Below, one piece after another: positions 1 through 8,775 of a stretch of 64,000 nt of DNA. A model generated the notes under the pieces. The model had not been told where the DNA came from, ran no database searches, and saw only the letters and a program-made list of their open reading frames with translations. A program made the position numbers and the translations under genes. Each line of letters starts with the position of its first letter. The first letter of the stretch is position 1. Origin of the DNA: Oscillospiraceae bacterium (GTDB taxonomy: Bacteria > Bacillota > Clostridia > Oscillospirales > Acutalibacteraceae); the NCBI GenBank assembly GCA_003526845.1, contig DPVM01000002.1:48454-112453 (forward strand), in the 5' to 3' direction.

Positions 1-1768
1 GCGGAAATTCGCCTTCATTCGCGCCGAGAACGAACACTGCGCGCGGATTGTTACAACGCAACCTGTCGGCGGCGCCAATTTGAACATTATCAAGCCCGGA
101 TGGCAAACTGCCCAAATCCTCATTTGAAATCATAAGTGAGAATAAATCATAAAACTCCTTATATGTTATGCATTCATCAGTGCTGACAGTTGCAAGCTCA
201 TTGAGAATGTTCATCAGCAAATCCCACACTCTGCCAAGCTCTTTGGCAGCAGACGACATACCGTTATTATCAAGATCAATTGCGAGTGCTTTCAAACTTT
301 TATCACATTTAAAATTCATCAATGTATAGTAAATTGCTTTACATATGCTTTTGCAATTTCTGCCGTTTGAATTTTTGATGAATTTTTCTGTTTTTTCAAT
401 GATATATTCTCTGCTTTTATTGAGAGCATCAATTTGTTTTCTGTCGCTGTCGCTGATATTTTCAACATATCCTTTTGTGCTTGCTTCAAACGGTACTTTC
501 CATCTTTTGCCGTTAATATTCCACATAAAAGCATAATTTTCAAGCCTGTTAATGCTGTCGCTTGACAGTTCCGTAAGACCTGTTTTTAAAAGAGAAAAAA
601 TATCGTCACTTCGATAAGAATACATGGCGCATCTGAGCAGGAAATTTACAAACATCACAATAGGCTGTGACGATATATTTTGACGCTCATCATTAAAATA
701 AGGAATATTGTATTTAGAAAAAGCAAACTGCAATTCCTTTTGATATTTGTCAAGGTCGCGGACAATAACAGCAATTTCGTTTGCTCTGTATCCGTCGCGC
801 AAAAGTCTTGAAATATTCTTTGCTGCATTATCACATTCGTCGCTTATTTCTCTTGCACAGTAAACGGAAATATTGTCGCACGCCCCATTGTATTGCTCTT
901 TAATATTTGAAAAAGCATTTTTTTCAACAACAGCAAGCTCCGGATTTAAAAATCTGTGGCTTTCTGTGAGCATAATCGGATTCATATAAGGCACATTTGC
1001 TTTTTTTGAAACCGATTTCAAAATTCTTATATTTGAATTAACATATGTAAAGGTATCGAATTTTGAATTATTAATGTCGCTGTCGGTGCAGAATGTAATA
1101 TAAACTGCCTTCGCCTGTTTTAAAATGACCTCAATAATTTTATATTCCTGCGCAACAAAGCCGTTAAAGCCGTCAATAAACACAGTCCTGTCCTTAAAAT
1201 AATCGGTATTAAGGAGCTTTTCATAAAGGCGTGTCAATTCATTGGCGCCGTCATAAAATTTGCCGTCAATAAGTGAATCATATGCACCGATAATCAAGGC
1301 TATATCGTTTAACTTTCGACTTAATATTTCCTTATCGGTAGATTTAGCAGCGGCTGAAATATCGTCAACGCTTACTCTGCACGATTTCATTTCGTCATAA
1401 ACACTGACAACGGACGAAATAAACGAAACGGAAGAAAGATTTTTAGTGAATAATTCAAGCTGATCCTGCACCATTTCGATTGCTTTTTTCATCAAAACAG
1501 CTTTTGAGCCTGCGGAAAGAATAGAAAGGATATCACCGCCGTATTTTTTTGAAACCTCGGAGGAGAGGCGGGAAAATGATGAATTTTCGACATTTGAAAT
1601 ACCGCTCTCTCCCAAATCACACAAAAGGCGTCGCTCCGCAACAAACGAGAATTGCTCCGGAGTGATTAACAGTATATTCTTTTCGCCGTTTTCGGTCAGC
1701 TTTTTTATGTTGTCAAACACAAATTCGGTTTTGCCGAATCCCGACCTGCCTAATACAAGTTGAAGCAT
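1..1768 (-). CDS. addB: AddB, ATP-dependent helicase/nuclease subunit B (partial, 3' end off window)
   Basis: Reading frame open from ATG at 1768 to the window edge, about 589 codons of a family that usually has about 1150. It starts MLQLVLGRSGFGKTEFVF, so the Walker A motif GRSGFGKT lies within the first 15 residues, as in AddB. The last visible residues include VFVLGANEGEFP, matching the conserved LGxNEGxFP region. AddB works with AddA in the helicase-nuclease that resects double-strand breaks for recombination (the Firmicutes counterpart of RecBCD). The C-terminal nuclease and iron-sulfur region is outside the window, and addA would be expected next to it there. No frame interruption was seen. 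Confidence 0.9.
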   Translation of the reverse strand, partial: MLQLVLGRSGFGKTEFVFDNIKKLTENGEKNILLITPEQFSFVAERRLLCDLGESGISNVENSSFSRLSSEVSKKYGGDILSILSAGSKAVLMKKAIEMVQDQLELFTKNLSSVSFISSVVSVYDEMKSCRVSVDDISAAAKSTDKEILSRKLNDIALIIGAYDSLIDGKFYDGANELTRLYEKLLNTDYFKDRTVFIDGFNGFVAQEYKIIEVILKQAKAVYITFCTDSDINNSKFDTFTYVNSNIRILKSVSKKANVPYMNPIMLTESHRFLNPELAVVEKNAFSNIKEQYNGACDNISVYCAREISDECDNAAKNISRLLRDGYRANEIAVIVRDLDKYQKELQFAFSKYNIPYFNDERQNISSQPIVMFVNFLLRCAMYSYRSDDIFSLLKTGLTELSSDSINRLENYAFMWNINGKRWKVPFEASTKGYVENISDSDRKQIDALNKSREYIIEKTEKFIKNSNGRNCKSICKAIYYTLMNFKCDKSLKALAIDLDNNGMSSAAKELGRVWDLLMNILNELATVSTDECITYKEFYDLFSLMISNEDLGSLPSGLDNVQIGAADRLRCNNPRAVFVLGANEGEFP

Positions 1769-1779
1769 AATTTGCCTTT

Positions 1780-2487
1780 CTATTCGGGCTTAATTAAACC
1801 CTCATACATCATTCTTTCGTGTGCCTCTGTCATAAATTCATACATAGGTCTTGCAATATCAAAAGCAAGCTTCATTTCGTCTATAACCGCTGTTGAATTG
1901 ATTTTTTTCATATCAAGCGAATTATAGGTGAAACTGAAATTTTTTGCCGACAAATACGGTTTTAGCTTTTTCGGAGCATCGGGATATTTGTCTTTTTTAT
2001 AATAATCGCGACAGTCAAAAACAAATCCCGCGTCCTCACACGCCTTGAGAGCCTTCATAAACCGCTTGGGCTGTTCCAAAATCATTTGATGAACAACCTG
2101 AAAATGAGTCGGTCGCCAAGTCCAAAACACAAGACCGTAGCCATAACTGTTAGGATAAAATTCGAAATAATAAAACGGTGCGCATGGGTATTCTTTTTTA
2201 TATCTCCTGAAAAACACCCACATATTTTCTCTGTACTTTTCTTTTGAGCGGTTGCCCCTTGTGTCGCGTGCAATACGCGAAACGGCGCGCACCGGGTCAA
2301 GATACATTTTATCGTCAATGTCATACAAAGCATCGCTTAAATCAAGAACCATTTGTCGAAGAGGAACAGTAATTCCCTGTTTCAGCCGTTCCTTATTCTC
2401 CTCATAAAACGGCTTTGAATTATTAAAACGGTTTATGCACAGTAATTCTATATTCTCGGGCTTAATTCCGCTGTAATTATATTCCAT
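1780..2487 (-). CDS. DUF2461 domain-containing protein
   Basis: 235 residues. N-terminal FNNSKPFYEENKERLKQ and the run of aromatic residues around 105-125 (FYYFEFYPNSYGYGLVFW) are typical of the DUF2461/TIGR02453 family, which is widespread and has no established function. No signal peptide or membrane segment. The ATG overlaps the end of the upstream PLP-enzyme gene by 11 nt and addB follows 11 nt after the stop, so it is cotranscribed. Family assignment is fairly sure; role unknown. Confidence 0.8.
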   Translation of the reverse strand: MEYNYSGIKPENIELLCINRFNNSKPFYEENKERLKQGITVPLRQMVLDLSDALYDIDDKMYLDPVRAVSRIARDTRGNRSKEKYRENMWVFFRRYKKEYPCAPFYYFEFYPNSYGYGLVFWTWRPTHFQVVHQMILEQPKRFMKALKACEDAGFVFDCRDYYKKDKYPDAPKKLKPYLSAKNFSFTYNSLDMKKINSTAVIDEMKLAFDIARPMYEFMTEAHERMMYEGLIKPE

Positions 2488-3748
2488 TTTTAAGAAGTCC
2501 TTTATCTTTCATTTGTTGAGCGGCAAGCATTGCACAAATTTTTGCACTGTGAAAATTCAGACCGCCCTGAATCCAAGCGTAAAACGGCTCTCTAATCGGA
2601 GCATCGGCAGAAAGCTCAATGCTTGAGCCTAATGTGAACGCACCTGCCGCCATAACCACCTTGCTGTCATAGCCGGGCATATCCCACGGTTCCGGTAAAA
2701 GATAGCTGTCAACAGGACTTCCGCTCTGTATTCCCTGACAAAAAGCGACAAGGCTTTTCTCATTTTCAAGCCCGAGCGACTGAACAATATCACCGCGCTT
2801 TGAATGTGAATGAGGCGTTGTGTCATATCCGAAACTTTCAAACATAGACGAAATGAACACTGCGCTTTTTAGTGCCTCGCCAACAGTGTGCGGAGCAAAA
2901 AACAAGCCCATATAGAGTTCTCTGTTCATTCCGACAGTCGCACCGACCTCTTTGCCGAGACCCGGTGTTGTTAGACGGTATGCACATTTTTCAACAAGGT
3001 CATGTCTGCCTGCGATATATCCGCCGGTGCGTGCAATTCCGCCGCCTGCGTTTTTAATAAGCGAGCCTGCAATCAAATCAGCGCCAACATCGGTCGGCTC
3101 CTGCTTTTCCACAAATTCACCGTAACAGTTGTCGACCATTACTATTGTGTCCGGCGATTTTGATTTTACTGTGTCAATAATTTCTTTGATTTCCTCAACG
3201 GTGAGGCTCGGACGAAGCTCGTAGCCGCGCGAGCGTTGAATATAAACCATTGTAATACTGTTATTAATGCGACTTGCGATTGCGTCAAGGTCCGGCTTTT
3301 CATTTTTGAGTGGAATTTCGTCATAATTAACGCCGAAATCTTTTAAACTGCCCATTCCCTCGCCTGAAATGCCGATTACATTATGTATTGTGTCATACGG
3401 TGTTCCCGTAACGCAAAGCATATTGTCACCGGGACGCAGGACTCCGAAAAGCGCCGTTGCAAGGGTGTGTGTGCCGCAAGTGAAATTATGGCGAACAAGA
3501 GCATCCTCTGCGCCGAAAACCTGTGCCCATACCTTGTCGAGTGTTTCTCTGCCCATATCGCCGTAGCCGTAGCCTGTCGAAGAAACAAAATGCGCCTCGC
3601 TTATTCTGTTGTCAATAAACGCCTTTTGCACCTTATACTGATTATATTCGACAACCTCCTCAATTGCTTTAAATTCATTATAGCAATCGTCTTGTGCTCT
3701 TTTTGCCGCATCCTCAATGTCATTATCTATTTTAAAAAAGGGTATCAT
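2477..3748 (-). CDS. Methionine gamma-lyase family PLP-dependent protein (aluminum resistance protein family)
   Basis: 423 residues, cytosolic. The segment AGSLIKNAGGGIARTGG places the Schiff-base lysine at about K232, and SSTGYGYGD plus RHNFTCGTHT (about 56-95) are hallmarks of the PF06838 family, a fold-type I PLP group related to cystathionine/methionine gamma-lyases and labelled aluminum resistance protein in many Firmicutes. The real substrate is not established; C-S lyase activity is inferred from the family. The start overlaps the GNAT gene stop by 4 nt and the stop overlaps the DUF2461 start, indicating translational coupling. Confidence 0.88.
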   Translation of the reverse strand: MIPFFKIDNDIEDAAKRAQDDCYNEFKAIEEVVEYNQYKVQKAFIDNRISEAHFVSSTGYGYGDMGRETLDKVWAQVFGAEDALVRHNFTCGTHTLATALFGVLRPGDNMLCVTGTPYDTIHNVIGISGEGMGSLKDFGVNYDEIPLKNEKPDLDAIASRINNSITMVYIQRSRGYELRPSLTVEEIKEIIDTVKSKSPDTIVMVDNCYGEFVEKQEPTDVGADLIAGSLIKNAGGGIARTGGYIAGRHDLVEKCAYRLTTPGLGKEVGATVGMNRELYMGLFFAPHTVGEALKSAVFISSMFESFGYDTTPHSHSKRGDIVQSLGLENEKSLVAFCQGIQSGSPVDSYLLPEPWDMPGYDSKVVMAAGAFTLGSSIELSADAPIREPFYAWIQGGLNFHSAKICAMLAAQQMKDKGLLKNGI

Positions 3749-4464
3749 TTATACATTCTCCATTTGCCGATATTTTTAAAGCCGAGCCTTGAATAAAAAT
3801 TCTCATTTCTTCCCTGCTCGCGCATAATATAAACATTTTTGCTCACATCACTGCATATATAGCTGACAAGCGCAGAGCCGTAGCCCATATTTCTGTATTC
3901 GGGCATAGTCTGCACTGCGGTCAAAACCGCATTATCTTGATAAATTGATGACAAGATACCGCTTGCGATAATTGTCTCATTTGATTTAAGCGTATAGGCC
4001 TTTGCGGTCTTATGGCGCACCCTGTGGCTTATATCAACATACCACGCCTTAAAATCTTGACCCTCATAATCAATAAAGTTATATAAATCCATCAGTTTTG
4101 GATATTCATCAACAACAGCATCAGTAAATGAGGCGTCAAATTTTGAAGAGCAAACCATAACATCGCCCTCTTCAAATCTTGATGACAAAACAAGTCTTTC
4201 ATCACAAAGCAGCGTTGAGTATCCGTTAACACACAAAAATCTGACTATTTCCTCGTTGTCAAATCCGTCGTTCAGTGCCAATGTAAGATTATTGTCAAGG
4301 GACGAAATAACCGCCGTTATCTTTCCGTCGATAACCTGACGATAAAATTTTGCAAAATTATATTTTGTGCCGTAGGATTTCAGCAGTGAAAAAATACGCA
4401 CGCTGTATATATCATCAACATCCCACGATGACAAATCGGTTTCGTTTTCAATAATTTCAATCAT
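3745..4464 (-). CDS. GNAT family N-acetyltransferase
   Basis: 239 residues. The C-terminal half carries the acetyl-CoA site: a beta-strand with AVQTMPEYRNMGYGSALVSY (about 186-205, the R/Q-x-x-G-x-G/A motif A) and the closing FYSRLGFKNIGKW motif. The N-terminal 130 residues are less typical and probably form a separate substrate-recognition half. Substrate unknown. It overlaps the M42 peptidase gene by 8 nt upstream and the PLP enzyme by 4 nt downstream, so it is part of a tight operon of amino-acid or peptide metabolism genes. Confidence 0.8.
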   Translation of the reverse strand: MIEIIENETDLSSWDVDDIYSVRIFSLLKSYGTKYNFAKFYRQVIDGKITAVISSLDNNLTLALNDGFDNEEIVRFLCVNGYSTLLCDERLVLSSRFEEGDVMVCSSKFDASFTDAVVDEYPKLMDLYNFIDYEGQDFKAWYVDISHRVRHKTAKAYTLKSNETIIASGILSSIYQDNAVLTAVQTMPEYRNMGYGSALVSYICSDVSKNVYIMREQGRNENFYSRLGFKNIGKWRMYK

Positions 4465-5464
4465 ATAATTTAGGTAATAATTCCTTTAATAATTTATTTG
4501 TGCTGTCAATATCGCATTTTTTGACAACGCTTGCGCCCGAATGAATATATCTTGTCGGGAGTGAAATTGCAATAACTCGGCTCCCGTAACCGCTTGTTTG
4601 AATCGCGCCGGCATCATTGCCGCCTGCAACAGCGGTTTTTGTTTGAACGGGAATATTGCACTCATTTGCTGTTTTAAAGGCAAGCTTATAAAGTTCACGG
4701 TCATACACGGTGCGGTTATCCATAAACGATACAACGGGTCCGTTTCCGAGAACGCACACTCTATCGTCACCCAAAACGCCGTCCAAATCTGCGGCAGTTG
4801 TTGATTCAAGAACAACAGCAACATCTGCCATAACCTTGAACGAGGTGCATTTTGAGCCTCTCAAACCGACCTCCTCCTGAACATTAAAACAAAATACTGT
4901 GTCATATTCCAAGTCTGATTTTATCAAGTCAATCATAAGCATACAGCCGATTCTGTCGTCAAGAGCCTTTGCTTTGATAAAGCCGTTTCCAAACTCATAA
5001 TAATCGCTGTTAAAATAAGCAAAATCGCCGAGTGAAACAAGCGCTTGCGCCTCTTGCTTTGAGGTTGCGCCTATATCAATAAGCATTTTGTCAAATCCGG
5101 GGCATTCCTTTCTTTCATCATCCGAAAGCAGATGAAAAGCCTTATCGGCGATTACACCGTTAACCATATTGTCGCCGACAAAAACCGTTCTGTCAAGGCA
5201 AACGCGGCTGTCAATTCCGCCCACTGTATCAAAGCGCAAATAACCGTCATCGGTGATTCCGGTTATAATGAAACCGACCTCGTCCATATGCGCATTTATG
5301 CTGACGATTTTATTAGGAACATTTTTGCCCTTTTTCCACGCGATAATCGAGCCGAGGTTGTCCACCTCATATTCGCAATAATCCTTGATTTCATTGATAA
5401 TATAATCTCTGACAGATTTTTCATCGCCCGATGTGCCGTTAAGCAGGCATAAATTTTTAAGCAT
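4457..5464 (-). CDS. M42 family metallopeptidase (glutamyl/deblocking aminopeptidase-like), copy 1
   Basis: 335 residues from ATG 5464 (MLKNLCLLNGTSGDE); an upstream in-frame start at 5500 would add 12 residues unlike the family. Metal-binding motifs of M42 (PF05343) are visible: NAHMDEVGF (first His and Asp), KALDDRIGC (bridging Asp), NVQEEVGLRGS (catalytic and ligand Glu pair), GGNDAG and YIHSG (last Asp and His). M42 enzymes form large cytosolic tetrahedral dodecamers that trim peptides. It is the downstream paralog of a tandem pair, overlapping the other by 8 nt. Confidence 0.9.
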   Translation of the reverse strand: MLKNLCLLNGTSGDEKSVRDYIINEIKDYCEYEVDNLGSIIAWKKGKNVPNKIVSINAHMDEVGFIITGITDDGYLRFDTVGGIDSRVCLDRTVFVGDNMVNGVIADKAFHLLSDDERKECPGFDKMLIDIGATSKQEAQALVSLGDFAYFNSDYYEFGNGFIKAKALDDRIGCMLMIDLIKSDLEYDTVFCFNVQEEVGLRGSKCTSFKVMADVAVVLESTTAADLDGVLGDDRVCVLGNGPVVSFMDNRTVYDRELYKLAFKTANECNIPVQTKTAVAGGNDAGAIQTSGYGSRVIAISLPTRYIHSGASVVKKCDIDSTNKLLKELLPKLYD

Positions 5465-6476
5465 TAATTTCACCCACCCTCTCTTTTGCATATGCGACAA
5501 TGAGGCTTGCAGTATTTTCTACATCTGCTGTATCGACAACCTCAACAGGTGAATGCATATATTTTTCGGGAATTGAAATGAGAGCCGTTTTAATTCCTTT
5601 TTCATTGACTGTGATAACATCCGCATTAGTTCCGGTATGACCGCCGCCCATAACTTCAATTTGATACGGAATATTATATTTCTCGGCAGTGAGTTTAATA
5701 TCGTTTGACATTTTGCTGTCTAAAATCGGAGATATACCGATCATAGGACCTTTTCCGATTTCGCCGCAATCCGATTTTTTACACATCGGTGTGTATCCAA
5801 ACGAAACATCAACGCTTATTGCCTCATCCGGATTAACACCGAATGACGCTGCTTTTGCACCTCTGAGCCCAAGCTCCTCTTGAGATGAAAAGAGAATTGT
5901 AAATTTAGCATTGATTTTCTTAAGCTCATCAAGAGCAAGAATTATTGAAGTAACGCCGCTTCTGTCATCAAGAACAGATGAAGAAATTTGCGTGCCTGCA
6001 AGCTGTGTAAAATTGCGTTTGAATGTCACCCTGTCGCCTAAGGAAATAACCTTTTTAGCCTCTTCTTTTGTCATTCCTATATCAATCGAAATCTCATCAA
6101 AAGACGGTACTTTTTTGCTGTCACCCTTTTTCTGCAAATGTGGAGGTAGGTTTGAAATAACACCCTTTATTTCCTCTTTACCCCAAACGGATACCTCACT
6201 TGCAAGAAGCATACGACAATCAATTCCGCCGCACTTATCCACTTTAATAAAACCGTCGTCTGTAATTGATTTTACAATCATCCCGATTTCATCAAGATGT
6301 GCGTCAAGTAAAAAATGAAAACCTTGTCCAAATTCACATTTAACATTGTTGAGAGAATCGACCGTAACATCGCCGTAATCGGACAAGATATCACGCAAAA
6401 CGGAGCAAACACTGTTTTCAGCTCCGCTTACGCCGACGGCAGAGGTCAGTTTTTTTAAAAGTTGAACTGTATTCAT
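5457..6476 (-). CDS. M42 family metallopeptidase, copy 2
   Basis: 339 residues from ATG 6476 (MNTVQLLKKLTSAVGVSG), chosen because AACGGAGG lies a few bases upstream (about 6481-6488) and because the longer frame from 6551 would run back into murD. Motifs: DAHLDEIGM, SSVLDDRSGV, SSQEELGLRGA, GGGHTGTNADVI and YMHSPVEVV give the complete H-D-E-E-D-H ligand set of M42. Its best pocket motif (GGGHTGTNAD) differs from copy 1 (GGNDAG), so the two probably prefer different N-terminal residues. It lies between murD and copy 1. Confidence 0.9.
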   Translation of the reverse strand: MNTVQLLKKLTSAVGVSGAENSVCSVLRDILSDYGDVTVDSLNNVKCEFGQGFHFLLDAHLDEIGMIVKSITDDGFIKVDKCGGIDCRMLLASEVSVWGKEEIKGVISNLPPHLQKKGDSKKVPSFDEISIDIGMTKEEAKKVISLGDRVTFKRNFTQLAGTQISSSVLDDRSGVTSIILALDELKKINAKFTILFSSQEELGLRGAKAASFGVNPDEAISVDVSFGYTPMCKKSDCGEIGKGPMIGISPILDSKMSNDIKLTAEKYNIPYQIEVMGGGHTGTNADVITVNEKGIKTALISIPEKYMHSPVEVVDTADVENTASLIVAYAKERVGEINA

Positions 6477-6486
6477 AAATCCTCCG

Positions 6487-7911
6487 TTAAAACTCGTTAA
6501 CCAATCTTTTAAACTCGCGTCCTCTGTATTCAAATGTTTTGAACTGGTCAAACGCAGGACAAGCCGGGGAAAGAGAAACTATATCACCCTTTTGAGCCTT
6601 TGATTTTGCAATTTCAAGAGCATTTTGCATAGTGTCTGTCTTTATAATTTCAATGTCACTGTCATTATAATCGGGATTTTGAGTAATTGTTTTATAAATC
6701 TTATCGGCTGTTGCACCGTTTAGAACAAGAAGTTTAACATATTTGAGAATATACGGCACCATTTCGCTCATATCGTTGCCCTTGTCGCTGCCGCCCATAA
6801 TAACAATGATTTTTGTGTTAAACGCTTTAAGACCGCTTATAACTCGGCTCGGTGATGTTGCAATTGAGTCATTATAATATTTTACGCCGTCAAATTCGCG
6901 CACGAACTCGATTCTGTGCTCAACACCGCCAAATGTTTGAGCAATATTTTTAATTATATCTACCGAAACATACCCCCAAACTGCCGTGATTGCGGTGCAA
7001 TAATTTTCGATATTATGGTCGCCGGGGATTCTTATGTCGCTTTTGTTCATAACAAGCGTGCGCTTGCCGTTGTCTGCAAAATAAATATCGCCGGTAGACG
7101 GCTCCATATATGCGCCGTTAGGAACCGGATGTTTTATGCTGAATTGGTAATATTTGCCACGCACATCGCAACGCATATTGTGATAAACTCTGTTTCCGAT
7201 TGTATAATCGCAATCGGCATTCAAAATTGTGCGTTGAGTCGGCTTTTGATAAATCAAAATATTTCTTTTTGCGTCAACATATTCATCGAGATTGACATGG
7301 TGATCCTGATGCGTACACTCAATATTTGTTACAACTGCTACATCAGGTTTGCCGACAATATTGCCCATTGTAAGCAATTGAAACGAGCTTAACTCAACAA
7401 CGGCAATATCTTCTTCTGTAATAGTATCGAGAGCAGGCATTAAAGCCTTGCCGATGTTGCCTCCGATATAAAGATTGTTGCCGGCCGCCTCAAGCATTTT
7501 CGCAATAAGTGTTGTTGTGGTTGTCTTTCCGTTAGAGCCGGTAACGGCAAAAATCTTGCATGGACAGTATTTGAAGAAAACTTCCATCTCTGTAGTAACA
7601 ATCTGTCCTCTTTCAATGCACTCGCCTATCCACGGATTTTGAAAAGGCAAAATGCCGTGAGAGCGAAAGACAATATCCATCTGCGGCAAAATATCAAGAT
7701 AATTGTCGCCGAGCGAAAACTTAACTCCGAATTTTTCAAGTCTGTCGCAAGTTTCCTTTCCGATATAATCTCTGTCGCGCCTGTCACAGGCATAAACGTC
7801 AACACCTTTTTTAGCCAAAAACTCGGCACAAGGTGTGTTTGCAACGCCCATTCCGACAAAAGCAACCTTTTTGTCTTTTAAAGTTTCAACATAAATATCT
7901 GCAATGCTCAT
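6487..7911 (-). CDS. murD: UDP-N-acetylmuramoyl-L-alanine--D-glutamate ligase
   Basis: 474 residues, a little longer than the usual 440-460. Adds D-glutamate to UDP-MurNAc-L-Ala in cytoplasmic peptidoglycan precursor synthesis. N-terminal Rossmann-like domain begins KKVAFVGMGVANTPCAEFL; the Mur ligase ATP loop VTGSNGKTTTT is at about 123-133; NIECTHQDHHV and the C-terminal MGGSDKGNDMSEMV segment are MurD-like. It sits alone, not in a division/cell-wall (dcw) cluster. The gap to the upstream membrane protein gene is about 20 nt. Confidence 0.93.
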   Translation of the reverse strand: MSIADIYVETLKDKKVAFVGMGVANTPCAEFLAKKGVDVYACDRRDRDYIGKETCDRLEKFGVKFSLGDNYLDILPQMDIVFRSHGILPFQNPWIGECIERGQIVTTEMEVFFKYCPCKIFAVTGSNGKTTTTTLIAKMLEAAGNNLYIGGNIGKALMPALDTITEEDIAVVELSSFQLLTMGNIVGKPDVAVVTNIECTHQDHHVNLDEYVDAKRNILIYQKPTQRTILNADCDYTIGNRVYHNMRCDVRGKYYQFSIKHPVPNGAYMEPSTGDIYFADNGKRTLVMNKSDIRIPGDHNIENYCTAITAVWGYVSVDIIKNIAQTFGGVEHRIEFVREFDGVKYYNDSIATSPSRVISGLKAFNTKIIVIMGGSDKGNDMSEMVPYILKYVKLLVLNGATADKIYKTITQNPDYNDSDIEIIKTDTMQNALEIAKSKAQKGDIVSLSPACPAFDQFKTFEYRGREFKRLVNEF

Positions 7912-7932
7912 AACAATACCTCGCTAATATAA

Positions 7933-8769
7933 CTAATGCGCAAAAAATGCGCCGTTTTTAAAATCTTTAAGATTAAATTCTTTCATATGTTCCTCAAGGT
8001 CATCCTGAAACTGCATTCTCTCGGTACCTTTAAATTCGTCTTTAATCGGCACCTCGCAATTCATAGCGTAATTTGCAATCATTTGCTGACATTTTGTCGG
8101 CTGATTTCCGAGGAAATACACTCTTGATGTGCTAAGCTCGACTATTGCAATAGCAAACTTGATTTGCTCCTTTTTACCGAGAGGCGTAATCATTTTTGAA
8201 ACAGAGATTGCGCCCTCATCTGCCTTGTCGCAGACGAACATAAGTACGCCGTCTCCTTTTCGGCTGATGTTGACTGCGGTCACATCATAAATTGCAGAGT
8301 CAAAATACGCCACAATATCGCTTTTTTCAAGTTCGTCAATATTTATTATATAAAAATACTCTTTCTTTTTCCTTGCAACGCAGTCAAATTCAAAATCGTC
8401 GATTGTTTCATTAAACGAAAGTGAAAATCCGTGTTCCTTTAAATCGTCTTCGACGGCTTTTGAATATTCTTCTGCCGTCTTTTCGGTGCGTGATGTGTAA
8501 TAATAGCCGGTGTCGGAAAGCTCGTTTTCAACACTTTCAAGAAATTTGTCGCACTTTGAATAAGTGTTTGTGTATTGAAAAAGCACAACCATACAGGCAA
8601 GCACAAAGCCGTACATAATATAAAGTACAACCATAGTAACACCTGTGCCGACTGCGGCTGTCAATGTAGGCTGAATAAAATAATAAATCAGAATATACGC
8701 AATTGTGATTGTCAGCAATATATTCATAATTTTTTTCATCTTTTTTTGTTTTTTTCTGAATTCTCTCAT
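7933..8769 (-). CDS. Hypothetical membrane protein with two N-terminal helices
   Basis: 278 residues, not recognised. A very basic start (MREFRKKQKKMKKIM) is followed by two predicted membrane helices at about 15-35 and 40-63, then a soluble domain of about 215 residues with alternating beta-like segments and no catalytic motif that I can name. It lies 6 nt downstream of ligA and about 20 nt upstream of murD, so it is cotranscribed with them. Both ends of the membrane hairpin are charged, so the large domain is probably cytoplasmic. Confidence 0.75.
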   Translation of the reverse strand: MREFRKKQKKMKKIMNILLTITIAYILIYYFIQPTLTAAVGTGVTMVVLYIMYGFVLACMVVLFQYTNTYSKCDKFLESVENELSDTGYYYTSRTEKTAEEYSKAVEDDLKEHGFSLSFNETIDDFEFDCVARKKKEYFYIINIDELEKSDIVAYFDSAIYDVTAVNISRKGDGVLMFVCDKADEGAISVSKMITPLGKKEQIKFAIAIVELSTSRVYFLGNQPTKCQQMIANYAMNCEVPIKDEFKGTERMQFQDDLEEHMKEFNLKDFKNGAFFAH

Positions 8770-8775
8770 ATTTTC

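Noticed and set aside
319..543. 74-codon minus-strand frame inside addB
   Set aside because: It is in a different register from the continuous addB frame that covers 1-1768.
3383..3796. 137-codon plus-strand frame opposite the methionine gamma-lyase family gene
   Set aside because: Cys/Arg-rich shadow frame of a recognised enzyme with no start signals.
5911..6318. 135-codon plus-strand frame opposite the second M42 peptidase
   Set aside because: Antisense to complete catalytic motifs; Ser/Ile-rich shadow composition.
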